Shown here piece after piece: positions 27,246 through 36,278 of a stretch of 44,052 nucleotides of DNA. A program made the translations under genes and the position numbers. Every line of letters starts with the position of its first letter. Position 1 is the first letter of the stretch. The notes under the pieces are model-generated. The model saw only the letters and a program-made list of their open reading frames with translations, did not search any database and was not told the origin of the DNA. The stretch is from an uncultured Acidimicrobiaceae bacterium (GTDB taxonomy: Bacteria; Actinomycetota; Acidimicrobiia; Acidimicrobiales; RAAP-2). Where the stretch lies: contig CAIQOJ010000035.1 in assembly GCA_903873395.1 (NCBI GenBank), forward strand, positions 1 through 44,052, read 5' to 3'.

Positions 27246-28376
27246 CTACGGCACGACAACGTTGAGGAATGCCAAGGTGGCGTAGCCGACCATGAGCAGC
27301 CCAGACACGACCAGGACGACGCGCTCGATGGATCGTCTGGCAGTAAGCGTTGACGCCGCCACGATGAGCGGGAAGGCTCCAAGTGCATAACGCTCGAACG
27401 AGTCCAGATTGGAACTCGAGAGCGAAGCGGCCACGACGACAGTTGCGTAGATGGCGTAGGGGGCCGGCAAACGCCACCAGGTGAGTGCCACAAGTGCGAC
27501 GGCCACGACCACCCATGGCAGGTGGAGGGCACTGCCCAGGTGATGACCATGGAGTGCGGCCACCAGGTCGTCCCACATGGCCACCAGTGGGACGGTCAGC
27601 CGCCCTCGGTGTCCCGACTGCTCTTGGACAGTGAAGGGAAGCCACGCATTACCGAACCTGCTGGCCACCCAGAGGAGGTAGCCGCCGGCCCCCACGATCG
27701 GGGCAGTCACCGCCGCCACCCGTGCGACCAGACCTCCCGGTCCGATGCCCTGCCTTCGGCTCAACCACCACTGCGCAACCACCGGGACCACCAGCAGTAG
27801 TCCCAGGGGCCGGACGGCCCCTGCAGCCAGACCGAATCCTGCCGCCCACCACCAACGATCGGTCCGCACAGCCCAGAAGGTGGCGACGACGGCGAGCAGC
27901 AGGAGTCCATCGGCATAGGCCAGAGCTGTGGCGTACGAAGCGGGGGCGAGGGCGAGAAGCCAGACCGAGCGGCGAGCCAGTCCTTCATCGCCCAGGTCAT
28001 CTCGAATCAGCAGCCACACGAAAGCCAGGGCACCAAGAGTTGCCAGGTTGGCGAGAACGACGAGTGCTACGGCCGTCCCAAGCCCGGGCACTGCGCCGAT
28101 CCCCCGGCCGAGCATGGGGAACAGCGGGAAGAATCGCAGGGCTTCACGCCCCGCCGACCCGTACCCGTGTTCGGCGATGGTCTGATACCACCCTCCGTCC
28201 CAGGCCACCAGCCCTTGAGCCAGCCGAGCTCGCACCGCAGGGTCGCCTGGTCGCACGTGGCCAGCCGCCAGGTGGGCGGCCACCAGGGCAACGAGTACGA
28301 GGACTCTCGACACGACCCAGGCGGGCAGGGCCATCCAGAGAGCCCGACCGACCGTGCTGCGCACATCGGTCGGCAC
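27246..28376 (-). CDS. PIG-V/Gpi18-like GT-C mannosyltransferase-family membrane protein
   Basis: A 376-residue multispanning membrane protein of about nine or ten hydrophobic helices. The first external loop contains VAWDGGWYQTIAEHGY, and RFFPLFPMLGRG follows. These are the hallmark segments of the PIG-V/COG5542 GT-C group, which uses polyprenyl-phosphate sugars outside the membrane. The acceptor is unknown; an envelope glycolipid or glycan is likely from context. The start GTG at 28376 is set by AGGAGGG 7 bases upstream, the best ribosome binding site in the window, and it lies 60 bp after the preceding GT-C gene. A longer frame to 28592 would overlap that gene. Confidence 0.85.
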   Translation of the reverse strand: MPTDVRSTVGRALWMALPAWVVSRVLVLVALVAAHLAAGHVRPGDPAVRARLAQGLVAWDGGWYQTIAEHGYGSAGREALRFFPLFPMLGRGIGAVPGLGTAVALVVLANLATLGALAFVWLLIRDDLGDEGLARRSVWLLALAPASYATALAYADGLLLLAVVATFWAVRTDRWWWAAGFGLAAGAVRPLGLLLVVPVVAQWWLSRRQGIGPGGLVARVAAVTAPIVGAGGYLLWVASRFGNAWLPFTVQEQSGHRGRLTVPLVAMWDDLVAALHGHHLGSALHLPWVVVAVALVALTWWRLPAPYAIYATVVVAASLSSSNLDSFERYALGAFPLIVAASTLTARRSIERVVLVVSGLLMVGYATLAFLNVVVP

Positions 28377-28383
28377 GATTGAT

Positions 28384-28390
28384 CCCTCCT
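28384..28390 (-). promoter_or_regulatory. Strong ribosome binding site deciding the PIG-V-like start
   Basis: AGGAGGG on the minus strand, 7 bases before GTG 28376. It rules out the in-frame ATG at 28430, which lies upstream of it and has only a weak site. Confidence 0.75.
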
Positions 28391-28435
28391 CGACGTCCCG
28401 TATCGCCGAGGCCCCCGCCGGTACTGCCATACGCG

Positions 28436-30106
28436 TCAGGTCCCGATGGGGCTGAGGCGCACCAGCCACATGGGTTGATAGATGTGACTCTCCCCCACCA
28501 CCAGCCCGGTGGCGTGGTACCCGGGAGCTCCTTGCAGGCTCTGGACGATCCCCTCGCATCGGACGCCGAAGGCTTGGTAGCCCGGTGCCCACACGACGAA
28601 TATTTGATGCCCCCCGGCGGCCAATGCCTCCAGATGTTGCGAGAACGCAAGGGGCGAGGCAGCCCGGACCGCTGCGGCGTAGTCGATCCAGTTGATGACG
28701 TCGGGACTCTCTGCCCTAGGGAAGGTGACCTGCTTGAACTCACCAGGAGGAAGCTGTCGCTGGACGGCGGGGCCCAACTGATCGGGGCAGTACGCCACTA
28801 CATCCCCCGGATGACCGGATTGGATGATGGCGTCAGCTACCTGCCCGGCCTGGGTGCGATCGGTCCAGACATTGGGGACTGCTGCTGCCAAACCGAGCAC
28901 CACGCAGGCGGCCAACACGCCGGCACGCACGTGGCGATCCTGAAACACGATCAGGCCCAGCGATACCAGAAGAATCAGTGGGATGAACACCACCGAGGCA
29001 TAACGGGCATCAAAGGCACTGGTCGTCGCCAGACCTCCGATCACTGCCAGTGCCAGGGTTCCCGCCACGATCACCGCCAACGGTCGCCCATGGTCGCGGG
29101 TCCTGATGTCGAGGGAGATATGCAGGCGATCGGTTGCCACTCCGAACAGGGCGAGGCCGGAGAGCGCAAAGAAGGCGAGGCCGAGGGCACGGCCCTGGCT
29201 GGTACTACCGCCAGCGAATGATCCGACGGCGTTGACCATGGCTGCAAACGATGCTGGGGTCGCCCAGGGAGTACCGGTGTGCGAGGACTGGAAGAGGAAT
29301 GTCGGCACCCAGGGCAAGAAGGTGATCCCGCCCACGACCATCGCCCCCAGTGAACGGATGGCACCCGATCGCCACGCCCTCCGACCACGCCACGCCTGGA
29401 ACAGCAGCCAGACAGTCACCATGGCCAACAAGTAGACCGACCAGTAGTGGGTGTAGAGCAGTGCTGCAGTTACCGCTGCCACTGCAATCAGATTGCCCAG
29501 CCGTGGTCGGCTCAACGCTCGATCAAGGGCGAGGAATCCGAGGACGGTCTCCAAGGCGACCAGTGAGTACATGCGAACTTCGGTGTCGTAGCGGACTGCG
29601 AACGGCGACGTTGCGACCAGCAGGAAGGCTCCCCACGCCACGGTCCGACCACCGAGACGGCGACCGGCCAACCAGGCCAACGGGACCGTGATGACTCCGA
29701 TAACGCCGCTGAGCGCACGCGCTGCGCCTGCTGAGGTTCCGAACCAGCCGTTCCAGAAGTGAAGAAGGGCGTAGTAGAGCGGCGGTGCGCCGTCTTGACG
29801 CAGCAGTCCAGGCAGCTGACGTAGCGGGTGTGCCGAGATGTCCACCGTCAACGCCTCGTCGAGCCAGAGGTGGGATCTGGTCCAAAAACGCAACACCAAC
29901 GAAGCGAGCAGTGCGACCACCGTGCCGACCCCGAATGCCACCATCAGCGGACGTGAGAATGCCGGACCTTCGGGATCAGTTGGCTCGGAGAGCTCTGACT
30001 GGACCCCGTGTGGTTCCTCCAGGCCGGCGACGCCAACCACCCCGCGTCTCTCCGTCACCGTTGACGCGCTGCTCGTAGGTGCGACCATGGACCGAATCGT
30101 ACCCAT
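28436..30106 (-). CDS. GT-C glycosyltransferase, ArnT/PMT-like (GT83-type)
   Basis: A 556-residue membrane protein. After a 45-residue soluble N-terminus and a first helix, the loop WLDEALTVDISAHPL (acidic pair D83-E84) and DGAPPLYYALLHFW (about 105-118) match the catalytic first loop of PMT_2/ArnT-type GT-C enzymes. YDTEVRMYSLVALETVLGF is the second family landmark. About ten further helices follow, then a soluble C-terminal domain of about 130 residues. It likely moves a sugar from polyprenyl phosphate to an extracytoplasmic acceptor, which is unidentified. The ATG at 30106 is preceded by GGTGGAG at 8 bases (30115-30121). It is the first minus-strand gene of the glycan run and is divergent from the peptide importer operon. 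Confidence 0.85.
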   Translation of the reverse strand: MGTIRSMVAPTSSASTVTERRGVVGVAGLEEPHGVQSELSEPTDPEGPAFSRPLMVAFGVGTVVALLASLVLRFWTRSHLWLDEALTVDISAHPLRQLPGLLRQDGAPPLYYALLHFWNGWFGTSAGAARALSGVIGVITVPLAWLAGRRLGGRTVAWGAFLLVATSPFAVRYDTEVRMYSLVALETVLGFLALDRALSRPRLGNLIAVAAVTAALLYTHYWSVYLLAMVTVWLLFQAWRGRRAWRSGAIRSLGAMVVGGITFLPWVPTFLFQSSHTGTPWATPASFAAMVNAVGSFAGGSTSQGRALGLAFFALSGLALFGVATDRLHISLDIRTRDHGRPLAVIVAGTLALAVIGGLATTSAFDARYASVVFIPLILLVSLGLIVFQDRHVRAGVLAACVVLGLAAAVPNVWTDRTQAGQVADAIIQSGHPGDVVAYCPDQLGPAVQRQLPPGEFKQVTFPRAESPDVINWIDYAAAVRAASPLAFSQHLEALAAGGHQIFVVWAPGYQAFGVRCEGIVQSLQGAPGYHATGLVVGESHIYQPMWLVRLSPIGT

Positions 30107-30360
30107 CGACTCGACTCCACCGGGTACTCCCCCACAACTCTGGCAGCACGGGCGGCCATCCGGCGCTGCGGCGAGAGTCGCCTTCGATCCATGGACCCGG
30201 CCCGCAGGCCGCACTAACGTGCTTCAATCGCTGAGCAAGAATGTGACATAGTCAGCGTCAGCACATTTCGGATTGCTCGACCCTCCGACGGGAGGATGGG
30301 CTCGACCGAAGAAGTGTGTCGGAGCGGTTCAGGGAATGGATCCCACCGACGAGAACTCAA

Positions 30361-30367
30361 GGGGGAG
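30361..30367 (+). promoter_or_regulatory. Ribosome binding site deciding the Opp receptor GTG start
   Basis: GGGGGAG lies 5 bases before GTG 30373. With this start the twin-arginine signal begins about 13 residues in, as expected; an ATG at 30316 would place it too far inside. Confidence 0.7.
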
Positions 30368-30372
30368 ATGCC

Positions 30373-32064
30373 GTGACAACGCCTGCTGAAACGCCCGACG
30401 AGATCACCCGGAGATCGTTCATCTCTCGAAGTGCAGTTGCCGGTGGCGCCGTCGTCTTGGCCGGAACGGCAGGAGCCGCGCTCGCCGGATGCGGATCTTC
30501 GAGCAGCAGTTCGGGTGGCAGTTCGACGTCGGGAACGCCCGGCGTGGGGACAGGCCAGCCGGTCAAAGGTGGCTCGCTGACCGTGGGGATCCTTGCGGAG
30601 ATCGATGGTTTCTATCCGCCGTCCAACCACTGGGACACCAACGGGTTCCTCTACGCCAACACCATCTACGACCCACTGGTGGCTGTGGATACCAAGGGGA
30701 ACTACGCCCCCTACCTATGCAAGTCGATCACACCGAACTCGACCAACGACACCTGGACGATGACCCTTCGACCAGGTGTGAAGTTCTCCGATGGATCGGC
30801 ACTTACCGCCGCCGTGGTGGTGTCGAACTACAACGCCTTGAAGGCGTCGCTTCTCACTGGGCAAGCCCTCCAACAGGTGGTGTCATGCACGGCCTCCGAT
30901 GACATGACCGTCGTCTACACGTTGCAGGGGCCAAATGCCACCTTCCCCCTCGGCCTTACCTCGCAACTGGGCTACGTCGTCGGACAGTCCATGATCGATG
31001 CCGTCAAGTCTGGCAAGGCCAATCCCACCCCGGTGGGCACCGGGCCGTTCATTTACGAGTCATGGCAGCCCAACGACCACTTCACGGCCACCCGCAACCC
31101 CAACTACTGGCGGGCCGGTCTCCCCTATCTGGACCAGATCACCTTCAAGCCGATTCCCGACACCGTCCAGCGCGAGTCGACGCTGAAGACATCGGGTATC
31201 GACATGATGATCTCTAGCGATCCCGGGACCATCAAGCGGTTCGAGAACCAGTCCAACTACCAGATGGTCGACACCCGCACTGGAGTCATCGGTGAGCCCA
31301 CGGTTGCCTACATCGCCCTCAATACCGAGCAGGAGCCGACCAACGACCTGAGCATCCGGCAAGCCCTGGCCCATGGCCTCAACACCGCCGTCCTGCTCAA
31401 GATCTTCGGTGCAGGAATCGCCAAGGCCATGACCGGCATCTTCCTACCCGATTCCCCGTACTACTCGGAAACCAACTATCCGGCCTACGACCAAGCCAAA
31501 GCACGGCAACTCGTGAACGCCTACAAGGCTCGCCACGGCACTCCCACCATCACCCTGACCACCATCCCTGATCCCAAGATCATTCAGGTGTCCCAGGCCA
31601 TTCAGCAGATGTGGAACGAAGTCGGTTTCGACGTGCAGATCAACCCGATCCAGCAAGCTGACCTCGTCACCGATCTCGTCGTCGGCAAGTTCCAGGCCAT
31701 CACGGCCTATCAGTTCGGCAACGTCACTCCGGACCTCAACTACGTCTGGTGGAGCACGACCACCATCTCGCCGATCGGCAAGATCGGCCTCAACTTCCCT
31801 CGTAACGCCGACCCGATTATTGAGGAGAGCATGCTGGCGGGCCGACACGCCACTGATCAGGCGACACGGGTCAAGGCCTATCAAACCGTGAATGAGCGTT
31901 TGGCCAAGGACCTTCCCTACCTGTGGTTGGAGCAGTGGCTGTTCAGCGAAATCGCTCAAGACAGAGTGCAGAATTTTGCCAACCCGACCCTTCCCGACGG
32001 TGGTGCGCAATACGCCTTCGACGAGGGAATCTTCGTGCCCACCCAGATCTGGCTCGCGGGCTGA
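30373..32064 (+). CDS. Peptide ABC transporter substrate-binding lipoprotein (Tat signal)
   Basis: A 563-residue family 5 solute-binding protein. The N-terminus has a twin-arginine motif (TRRSFISRS), a hydrophobic stretch and the lipobox LAGC, then a Ser/Gly-rich linker, so it should be exported folded and anchored to the outer leaflet of the membrane. Mature-domain landmarks are YDPLVAVDTKGNYAPYLCKS, GVKFSDGSALTAA, VGTGPFIYESWQPNDHF and RNPNYWRAGLPYLDQI. It is the receptor of the importer encoded by the next four genes and lies 33 bp before the first permease gene. The ligand is probably oligopeptides or similar compounds; the sequence does not decide this. The intergenic region 30107-30372 holds divergent promoters that I cannot place securely. 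Confidence 0.92.
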   Translation: MTTPAETPDEITRRSFISRSAVAGGAVVLAGTAGAALAGCGSSSSSSGGSSTSGTPGVGTGQPVKGGSLTVGILAEIDGFYPPSNHWDTNGFLYANTIYDPLVAVDTKGNYAPYLCKSITPNSTNDTWTMTLRPGVKFSDGSALTAAVVVSNYNALKASLLTGQALQQVVSCTASDDMTVVYTLQGPNATFPLGLTSQLGYVVGQSMIDAVKSGKANPTPVGTGPFIYESWQPNDHFTATRNPNYWRAGLPYLDQITFKPIPDTVQRESTLKTSGIDMMISSDPGTIKRFENQSNYQMVDTRTGVIGEPTVAYIALNTEQEPTNDLSIRQALAHGLNTAVLLKIFGAGIAKAMTGIFLPDSPYYSETNYPAYDQAKARQLVNAYKARHGTPTITLTTIPDPKIIQVSQAIQQMWNEVGFDVQINPIQQADLVTDLVVGKFQAITAYQFGNVTPDLNYVWWSTTTISPIGKIGLNFPRNADPIIEESMLAGRHATDQATRVKAYQTVNERLAKDLPYLWLEQWLFSEIAQDRVQNFANPTLPDGGAQYAFDEGIFVPTQIWLAG

Positions 32065-32097
32065 GCCGGACAGCGAACGGAGCACTGGACCTACTCA

Positions 32098-33042
32098 ATG
32101 GGGAAGTATCTCGCCCGCAGGGCAGCACAGCTACTGGTGGTGTCGTTCATCATCTCCGTGCTGGCGTTCCTGCTCGTCCACCTCCTCCCCGGCGACCCAT
32201 CGGTCACCATTTTGGGGACCAACGACACTGAAGCCAACCGGGCGATCCTCTTCAAGCAACTCGGCCTCGACAAGCCCCTGTGGCAGCAGTACATCACCTG
32301 GGTCACAGCAATCTTCCATGGTGATCTCGGCCAGTCCTACCTGAACCACCTACCGGTGACCCAGATCCTCACCACGGGATTCCCGGTGGACCTCGAGTTG
32401 ATCGTGATCTCGCAGATCATCGCCTTCTCCGTGGCTATCCCTCTCGCTCTCGTCGTGGCCCGCAAGCCGAACCAACCCCTGGATACGGCATCGTCAACCG
32501 CTGCCTTTGGTCTGCTGGCCCTGCCGCCGTTCGTGGTTGCACCCATCATGGTTGCGGTCTTCGCCGTAGGTTTAGGTTGGTTCCCGGCTACAGGCTGGGT
32601 GCCCCTGACGCAGTCCTTCACCGAGAACCTGCACCACATGATCCTGCCGTCTTTGGCCATCACGGCCGGTTCGATCGCCGTGTACTACCGGCTGTTCCGG
32701 TCCGATCTCATCGCAACGCTCCAAGAGGACTTCATCACCATGGCCCGATCCAAGGGCCTCACCAACCGTCGGATCATGTGGCGTCACGCCTTTCGACCCT
32801 CTACCTTCTCCCTGCTAGCCGCAGCCGGTGTCAACATCGGCGCCCTGATCGCCGGCACATTCGTGGTGGAGTTCCTCTTCGCCCTTCCGGGAATCGGCTA
32901 TTCGTTGGTCCAGGCCGTCTACCAGCGTGACTACTTGGTGGTCCAAGGGATCTCGCTGGTCGTGGCCATCGCCTTCGTCCTCATCCAGTTCATCGTCGAC
33001 TTCATCTTCACCGTGGTCGACCCCCGAGTGGTCAGGGAGTGA
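32098..33042 (+). CDS. Peptide ABC transporter permease, OppB/DppB type
   Basis: A 314-residue inner-membrane permease with six hydrophobic helices. The N-terminus (YLARRAAQLLVVSFIISVLA) and LVHLLPGDPSVTILG are typical of DppB/OppB, and the EAA-type coupling loop FITMARSKGLTNRRIMWRHA, which contacts the ATPases, lies near residues 214-233. It pairs with the following DppC-type permease. The Shine-Dalgarno sequence is weak (GGAG about 15 bases away), but no better start is seen. The stop is 3 bases before the next ATG. Confidence 0.95.
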   Translation: MGKYLARRAAQLLVVSFIISVLAFLLVHLLPGDPSVTILGTNDTEANRAILFKQLGLDKPLWQQYITWVTAIFHGDLGQSYLNHLPVTQILTTGFPVDLELIVISQIIAFSVAIPLALVVARKPNQPLDTASSTAAFGLLALPPFVVAPIMVAVFAVGLGWFPATGWVPLTQSFTENLHHMILPSLAITAGSIAVYYRLFRSDLIATLQEDFITMARSKGLTNRRIMWRHAFRPSTFSLLAAAGVNIGALIAGTFVVEFLFALPGIGYSLVQAVYQRDYLVVQGISLVVAIAFVLIQFIVDFIFTVVDPRVVRE

Positions 33043-33045
33043 ACC

Positions 33046-34002
33046 ATGGCTGACGATAGAGAGCTTGCCGACACCAATGCCGCCAGTGCACTGCTGACCG
33101 ATCGGTTCCCCGGTCAGGCGGCGACCGATGAGGTGGTCGTTGCCGCACAGTCGCATGGCGTGCCCGACGATGCCATCGGCAAGGCGCCGTTCGGATTCCT
33201 GTTCTGGTTCGCACTCACCTGGGTAGCCATCGTGCTCCTCAGTGCACTGCTGGCTAACTTCCTGCCGCTTCCCAACCCCAACTACCAGGACTACAACGCC
33301 ATCAATCAGGCTCCGAGCATCCATCACCTGCTCGGCACCGATGATCTCGGCCGCGACCTGCTCTCTCGTCTCATCTTCGGTGCACGCGTGTCGCTCTTCG
33401 TCGGCTTCTTCGCGGTGATCATCGGCCTCATCATCGGAGGCACCCTGGGACTCGTCTCCGGCTACAAAGGCGGCGCGCTCGACATCTCCCTCAATGCCGG
33501 CTCGTTCATCATCCTGGCCTTTCCCGCAATCGTGGCCCTGATCGCCATCACGGCCTTCTGGGGACATTCACTCCTCAAGATCACGATCATCCTGGGTGTG
33601 GCCACTATCCCGCTGAAGTTCCGGGTCATCCGAGCGTCGACCATGTCCTTCGGCCAACGGGATTTCGTGGTGGCAGCCAAGACCATGGGATCTAGGACCA
33701 GTCGGATCCTCTTCAAGGAGATCCTGCCCAATGTGGTGCCGATCGCTCTGACGTTCAGCCTGATCTCCATGGCTGGCATCATCGTCGTCGAAGGCACCCT
33801 CGCCTTCCTTGGTCTGTCCGTTCCGCTCCCCACCTCGTCGTGGGGCAACATGATCGCTCAGGGCTCCGCTAATGGGAACCTCGGAACCAACCCCTACATC
33901 ATGCTGTGGCCGGCATTCGCCATGTTCCTGCTGCTTTGGGCCATCAATCTGATCGGTGACCGCCTCCGCAAGCGGTTCGACATCCGTGAGGGCGTGCTGT
34001 GA
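33046..34002 (+). CDS. Peptide ABC transporter permease, OppC/DppC type
   Basis: A 318-residue permease. A 50-residue cytoplasmic N-terminus precedes the first helix; the conserved HHLLGTDDLGRDLLSRLIFG lies near residue 95, and the EAA loop DFVVAAKTMGSRTSRILFKE near 205-225. LSVPLPTSSWGNMIAQG is the usual DppC ending block. AGGGAG is 6 bases before the ATG. The stop overlaps the following GTG start as GTGA. Confidence 0.95.
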   Translation: MADDRELADTNAASALLTDRFPGQAATDEVVVAAQSHGVPDDAIGKAPFGFLFWFALTWVAIVLLSALLANFLPLPNPNYQDYNAINQAPSIHHLLGTDDLGRDLLSRLIFGARVSLFVGFFAVIIGLIIGGTLGLVSGYKGGALDISLNAGSFIILAFPAIVALIAITAFWGHSLLKITIILGVATIPLKFRVIRASTMSFGQRDFVVAAKTMGSRTSRILFKEILPNVVPIALTFSLISMAGIIVVEGTLAFLGLSVPLPTSSWGNMIAQGSANGNLGTNPYIMLWPAFAMFLLLWAINLIGDRLRKRFDIREGVL

Positions 34003-35171
34003 GCCAGACAACTGAACCCATCGGCTCGGTAAGCCCATCCGAAACGGCATCTGCCGCTGACGGCAAGCCGCTCCTGATCGTGGAAGATCTCCACACCTCG
34101 TTCCGGACGACCAGGGGCACCGTGCGCGCCGTCGACGGCGTCTCCTTCGAAGTGCGGGCAGGTACCACCCTCGGCATCGTCGGCGAATCGGGTTCCGGCA
34201 AGACCGTGCTCTCCCGGTCCGTCATGGGCCTGCTCCCGGTGCGAGACGTCGTGCGGTCGGGAACGGTCATCTTCGACGGTCGCAACGTCACCGAGATGTC
34301 GGATGCGGAGTTGCGCTCGGTGTGGGGTGCTGAGCTCTCGATGATCTTCCAGGATCCGATGACGGCGCTCAATCCCGTCAAGCGCATCGGGCGCCAAATC
34401 ACCGAGTCCCTTCGGCTCCACCTCGACATGGACAAGAAGGAAGCAGACCGGACGGCAGTCGAGCTGCTTCGTTCCGTGGGGATCCCTTCACCGGAACAGC
34501 GTGCCAAGTGGTATCCGTTCCAACTCTCGGGCGGTATGCGCCAGAGAGTCATGATCGCCATCGCTCTGGCCTGCTCGCCCCGATTGGTCATGGCTGACGA
34601 ACCGACGACGGGCCTTGACGTGACCGTACAGGCCCAGATCCTCGACTTGCTCGCCGATCTCCAGCGGGATCGACACATGGCCGTCATCCTCGTCACCCAC
34701 GATCTCGGCGTGGTGGCCAATCGCGCTGACGAAATCATCGTCATGTACGCCGGGCGCATCGTCGAACGTGCCCCGACAGCAAAGCTCTTCAACGACACCA
34801 AGATGCCCTACACCCAGGCACTGATGGACTCGATCCCTCGCCTGTCCGACCCCAGCGGCGCACGCCTCACGGCGATCGGAGGGCGGCCACCGGATCTCAT
34901 CAATCCGCCGACCGGCTGTCGGTTCGCTCCGCGCTGTGTCTATGCACAGGACAAGTGCCGTGAGTCCGAACCCCCACTGCGCACCGTTGGCTCTGCTGAT
35001 CACACCTTCGCCTGCTGGTATCCCCTGGTCGATGGGGTGTCCACGGCACCGCCATCGAGCACCGTGGCGGTGGACCTGACCTTGAGCAAGGCAACTACCG
35101 ACCCGAGCGCAACAACTCAAACGGACACGAAACCAGCCGACGGCGCGCCTGTCGCTGAGGAGCAGTCATGA
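33999..35171 (+). CDS. Peptide ABC transporter ATPase, OppD/DppD type
   Basis: A 390-residue ABC ATPase. Walker A is [15 protein letters not shown] (about 55-69), the signature is [15 protein letters not shown], and Walker B is [15 protein letters not shown]. The C-terminal oligopeptide-transporter domain carries the cysteine set [15 protein letters not shown] plus a later FACW. In some family members this set binds a [4Fe-4S] cluster. A 50-residue Thr/Ala-rich tail follows it and is not conserved. Start GTG overlaps the permease stop; the gene overlaps the next ATPase by 4 bp. Confidence 0.95.
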   Translation: MSQTTEPIGSVSPSETASAADGKPLLIVEDLHTSFRTTRGTVRAVDGVSFEVRAGTTLGIVGESGSGKTVLSRSVMGLLPVRDVVRSGTVIFDGRNVTEMSDAELRSVWGAELSMIFQDPMTALNPVKRIGRQITESLRLHLDMDKKEADRTAVELLRSVGIPSPEQRAKWYPFQLSGGMRQRVMIAIALACSPRLVMADEPTTGLDVTVQAQILDLLADLQRDRHMAVILVTHDLGVVANRADEIIVMYAGRIVERAPTAKLFNDTKMPYTQALMDSIPRLSDPSGARLTAIGGRPPDLINPPTGCRFAPRCVYAQDKCRESEPPLRTVGSADHTFACWYPLVDGVSTAPPSSTVAVDLTLSKATTDPSATTQTDTKPADGAPVAEEQS

Positions 35172-36199
35172 GCCAGGCGACAACGGGCGACACGCCGACA
35201 ACCGACACCACCGACGACATCGTCTTGGACGTCCAAGACCTCGTGGTCGAATTCGGCACCGGACGCAAGCGCGTCCAAGCGGTGTCCGGCGTCACCTTCC
35301 AGGTTCGCCGAGGCGAGACCTTGGGCCTCGTAGGCGAATCTGGCTGCGGTAAATCAACCTCCGGCACGGCACTGGTTCAGGTGCAGCCGGCCACGAGCGG
35401 TTCTGTCGCCTACAAGGGACAGAACCTCACCAAGGTCTCCAAGAGCGAACTTCGCCAACTGCGCACCAAGATCCAGATGATCTTCCAAGATCCGATCTCG
35501 TCGCTCAACCCGCGGAGGAAGATCAAGGACGTCGTTGCCGAACCCCTGGTCATCTGGGGTCGAGGCACCAAGGAAGAACGCGACGCAAAAGTCCGTTCCA
35601 TGCTCGAGGCAGTGGGCATCGATCCGGACAACGCAGGCGATCGCCGTCCTCGCGAATTCTCTGGCGGACAGTGCCAACGGATCAGCATCGCCCGAGCCCT
35701 CATGGCCGACCCGGACCTTCTCATCTGCGATGAGCCCGTATCGGCTCTCGACGTCTCCGTGCAGGCGCAGATCCTGAATCTGCTCGCCGACCTCAAAGCG
35801 GAGTTCGATCTCACCGTGGTCTTCATCGCCCACGACCTCGCCGTTGTGAAGAACGTGAGTGACCGAGTAGCGGTCATGTATCTCGGCAAACTGGTCGAAG
35901 TGGCTGGTTCCGATGACCTCTACCGCGAAGCGGCCCACCCCTACACCGAGGCACTGTTGGCTTCGATCCCTGAACCTGATCCGGATCACGTCTCAACGCA
36001 CAAGCCGCTCACCGGTGAGTTGCCGTCGCCTCTTGATCCGCCGTCGGGCTGCCGTTTCCGTACTCGGTGCCCTTACGCCCAAGATCGATGCGCCGAAGAG
36101 GAGCCTCCGCTTCGTGATGTCGCACCGGGTCATCAAGTGGCGTGCCACTTCCCCGTGGGCCCCATCGGGGCTGCACGTCAGGCTGCGACCACCTCCTGA
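35168..36199 (+). CDS. Peptide ABC transporter ATPase, OppF/DppF type
   Basis: A 343-residue ABC ATPase, partner of the preceding one. Walker A is [16 protein letters not shown], the Q-loop region is [17 protein letters not shown], and Walker B is [20 protein letters not shown]. The H-loop is [11 protein letters not shown], and the C-terminal cysteine set is [15 protein letters not shown]. The ABC signature reads [15 protein letters not shown], with Cys where SGGQRQR is usual; this is a single-residue oddity and probably tolerated. The start ATG overlaps the preceding stop. A strong hairpin follows the stop. Confidence 0.95.
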   Translation: MSQATTGDTPTTDTTDDIVLDVQDLVVEFGTGRKRVQAVSGVTFQVRRGETLGLVGESGCGKSTSGTALVQVQPATSGSVAYKGQNLTKVSKSELRQLRTKIQMIFQDPISSLNPRRKIKDVVAEPLVIWGRGTKEERDAKVRSMLEAVGIDPDNAGDRRPREFSGGQCQRISIARALMADPDLLICDEPVSALDVSVQAQILNLLADLKAEFDLTVVFIAHDLAVVKNVSDRVAVMYLGKLVEVAGSDDLYREAAHPYTEALLASIPEPDPDHVSTHKPLTGELPSPLDPPSGCRFRTRCPYAQDRCAEEEPPLRDVAPGHQVACHFPVGPIGAARQAATTS

Positions 36200-36202
36200 C
36201 GC

Positions 36203-36232
36203 GACTCGGCGACCCCGAAGGGCCGCCGAGTC
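36203..36232. terminator. Strong bidirectional hairpin between oppF-type gene and rpsA
   Basis: GACTCGGCG pairs perfectly with CGCCGAGTC (9 bp), and the 12-base loop contains an inner CCC/GGG stem. It begins 4 bases after the ATPase stop and lies 47 bases past the rpsA stop on the other strand. There is no U-run, as is common for actinobacterial terminators. Confidence 0.6.
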
Positions 36233-36278
36233 TCACACCGCTCTCTGAGCCGACCAACGGTCTGGCCAGAGTGGTCTT

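Noticed and set aside
27722-29221. Open plus-strand frame of 499 codons across the two GT-C genes.
   Set aside because: Antisense to two genes with family motifs and a strong ribosome binding site; composition is not protein-like.
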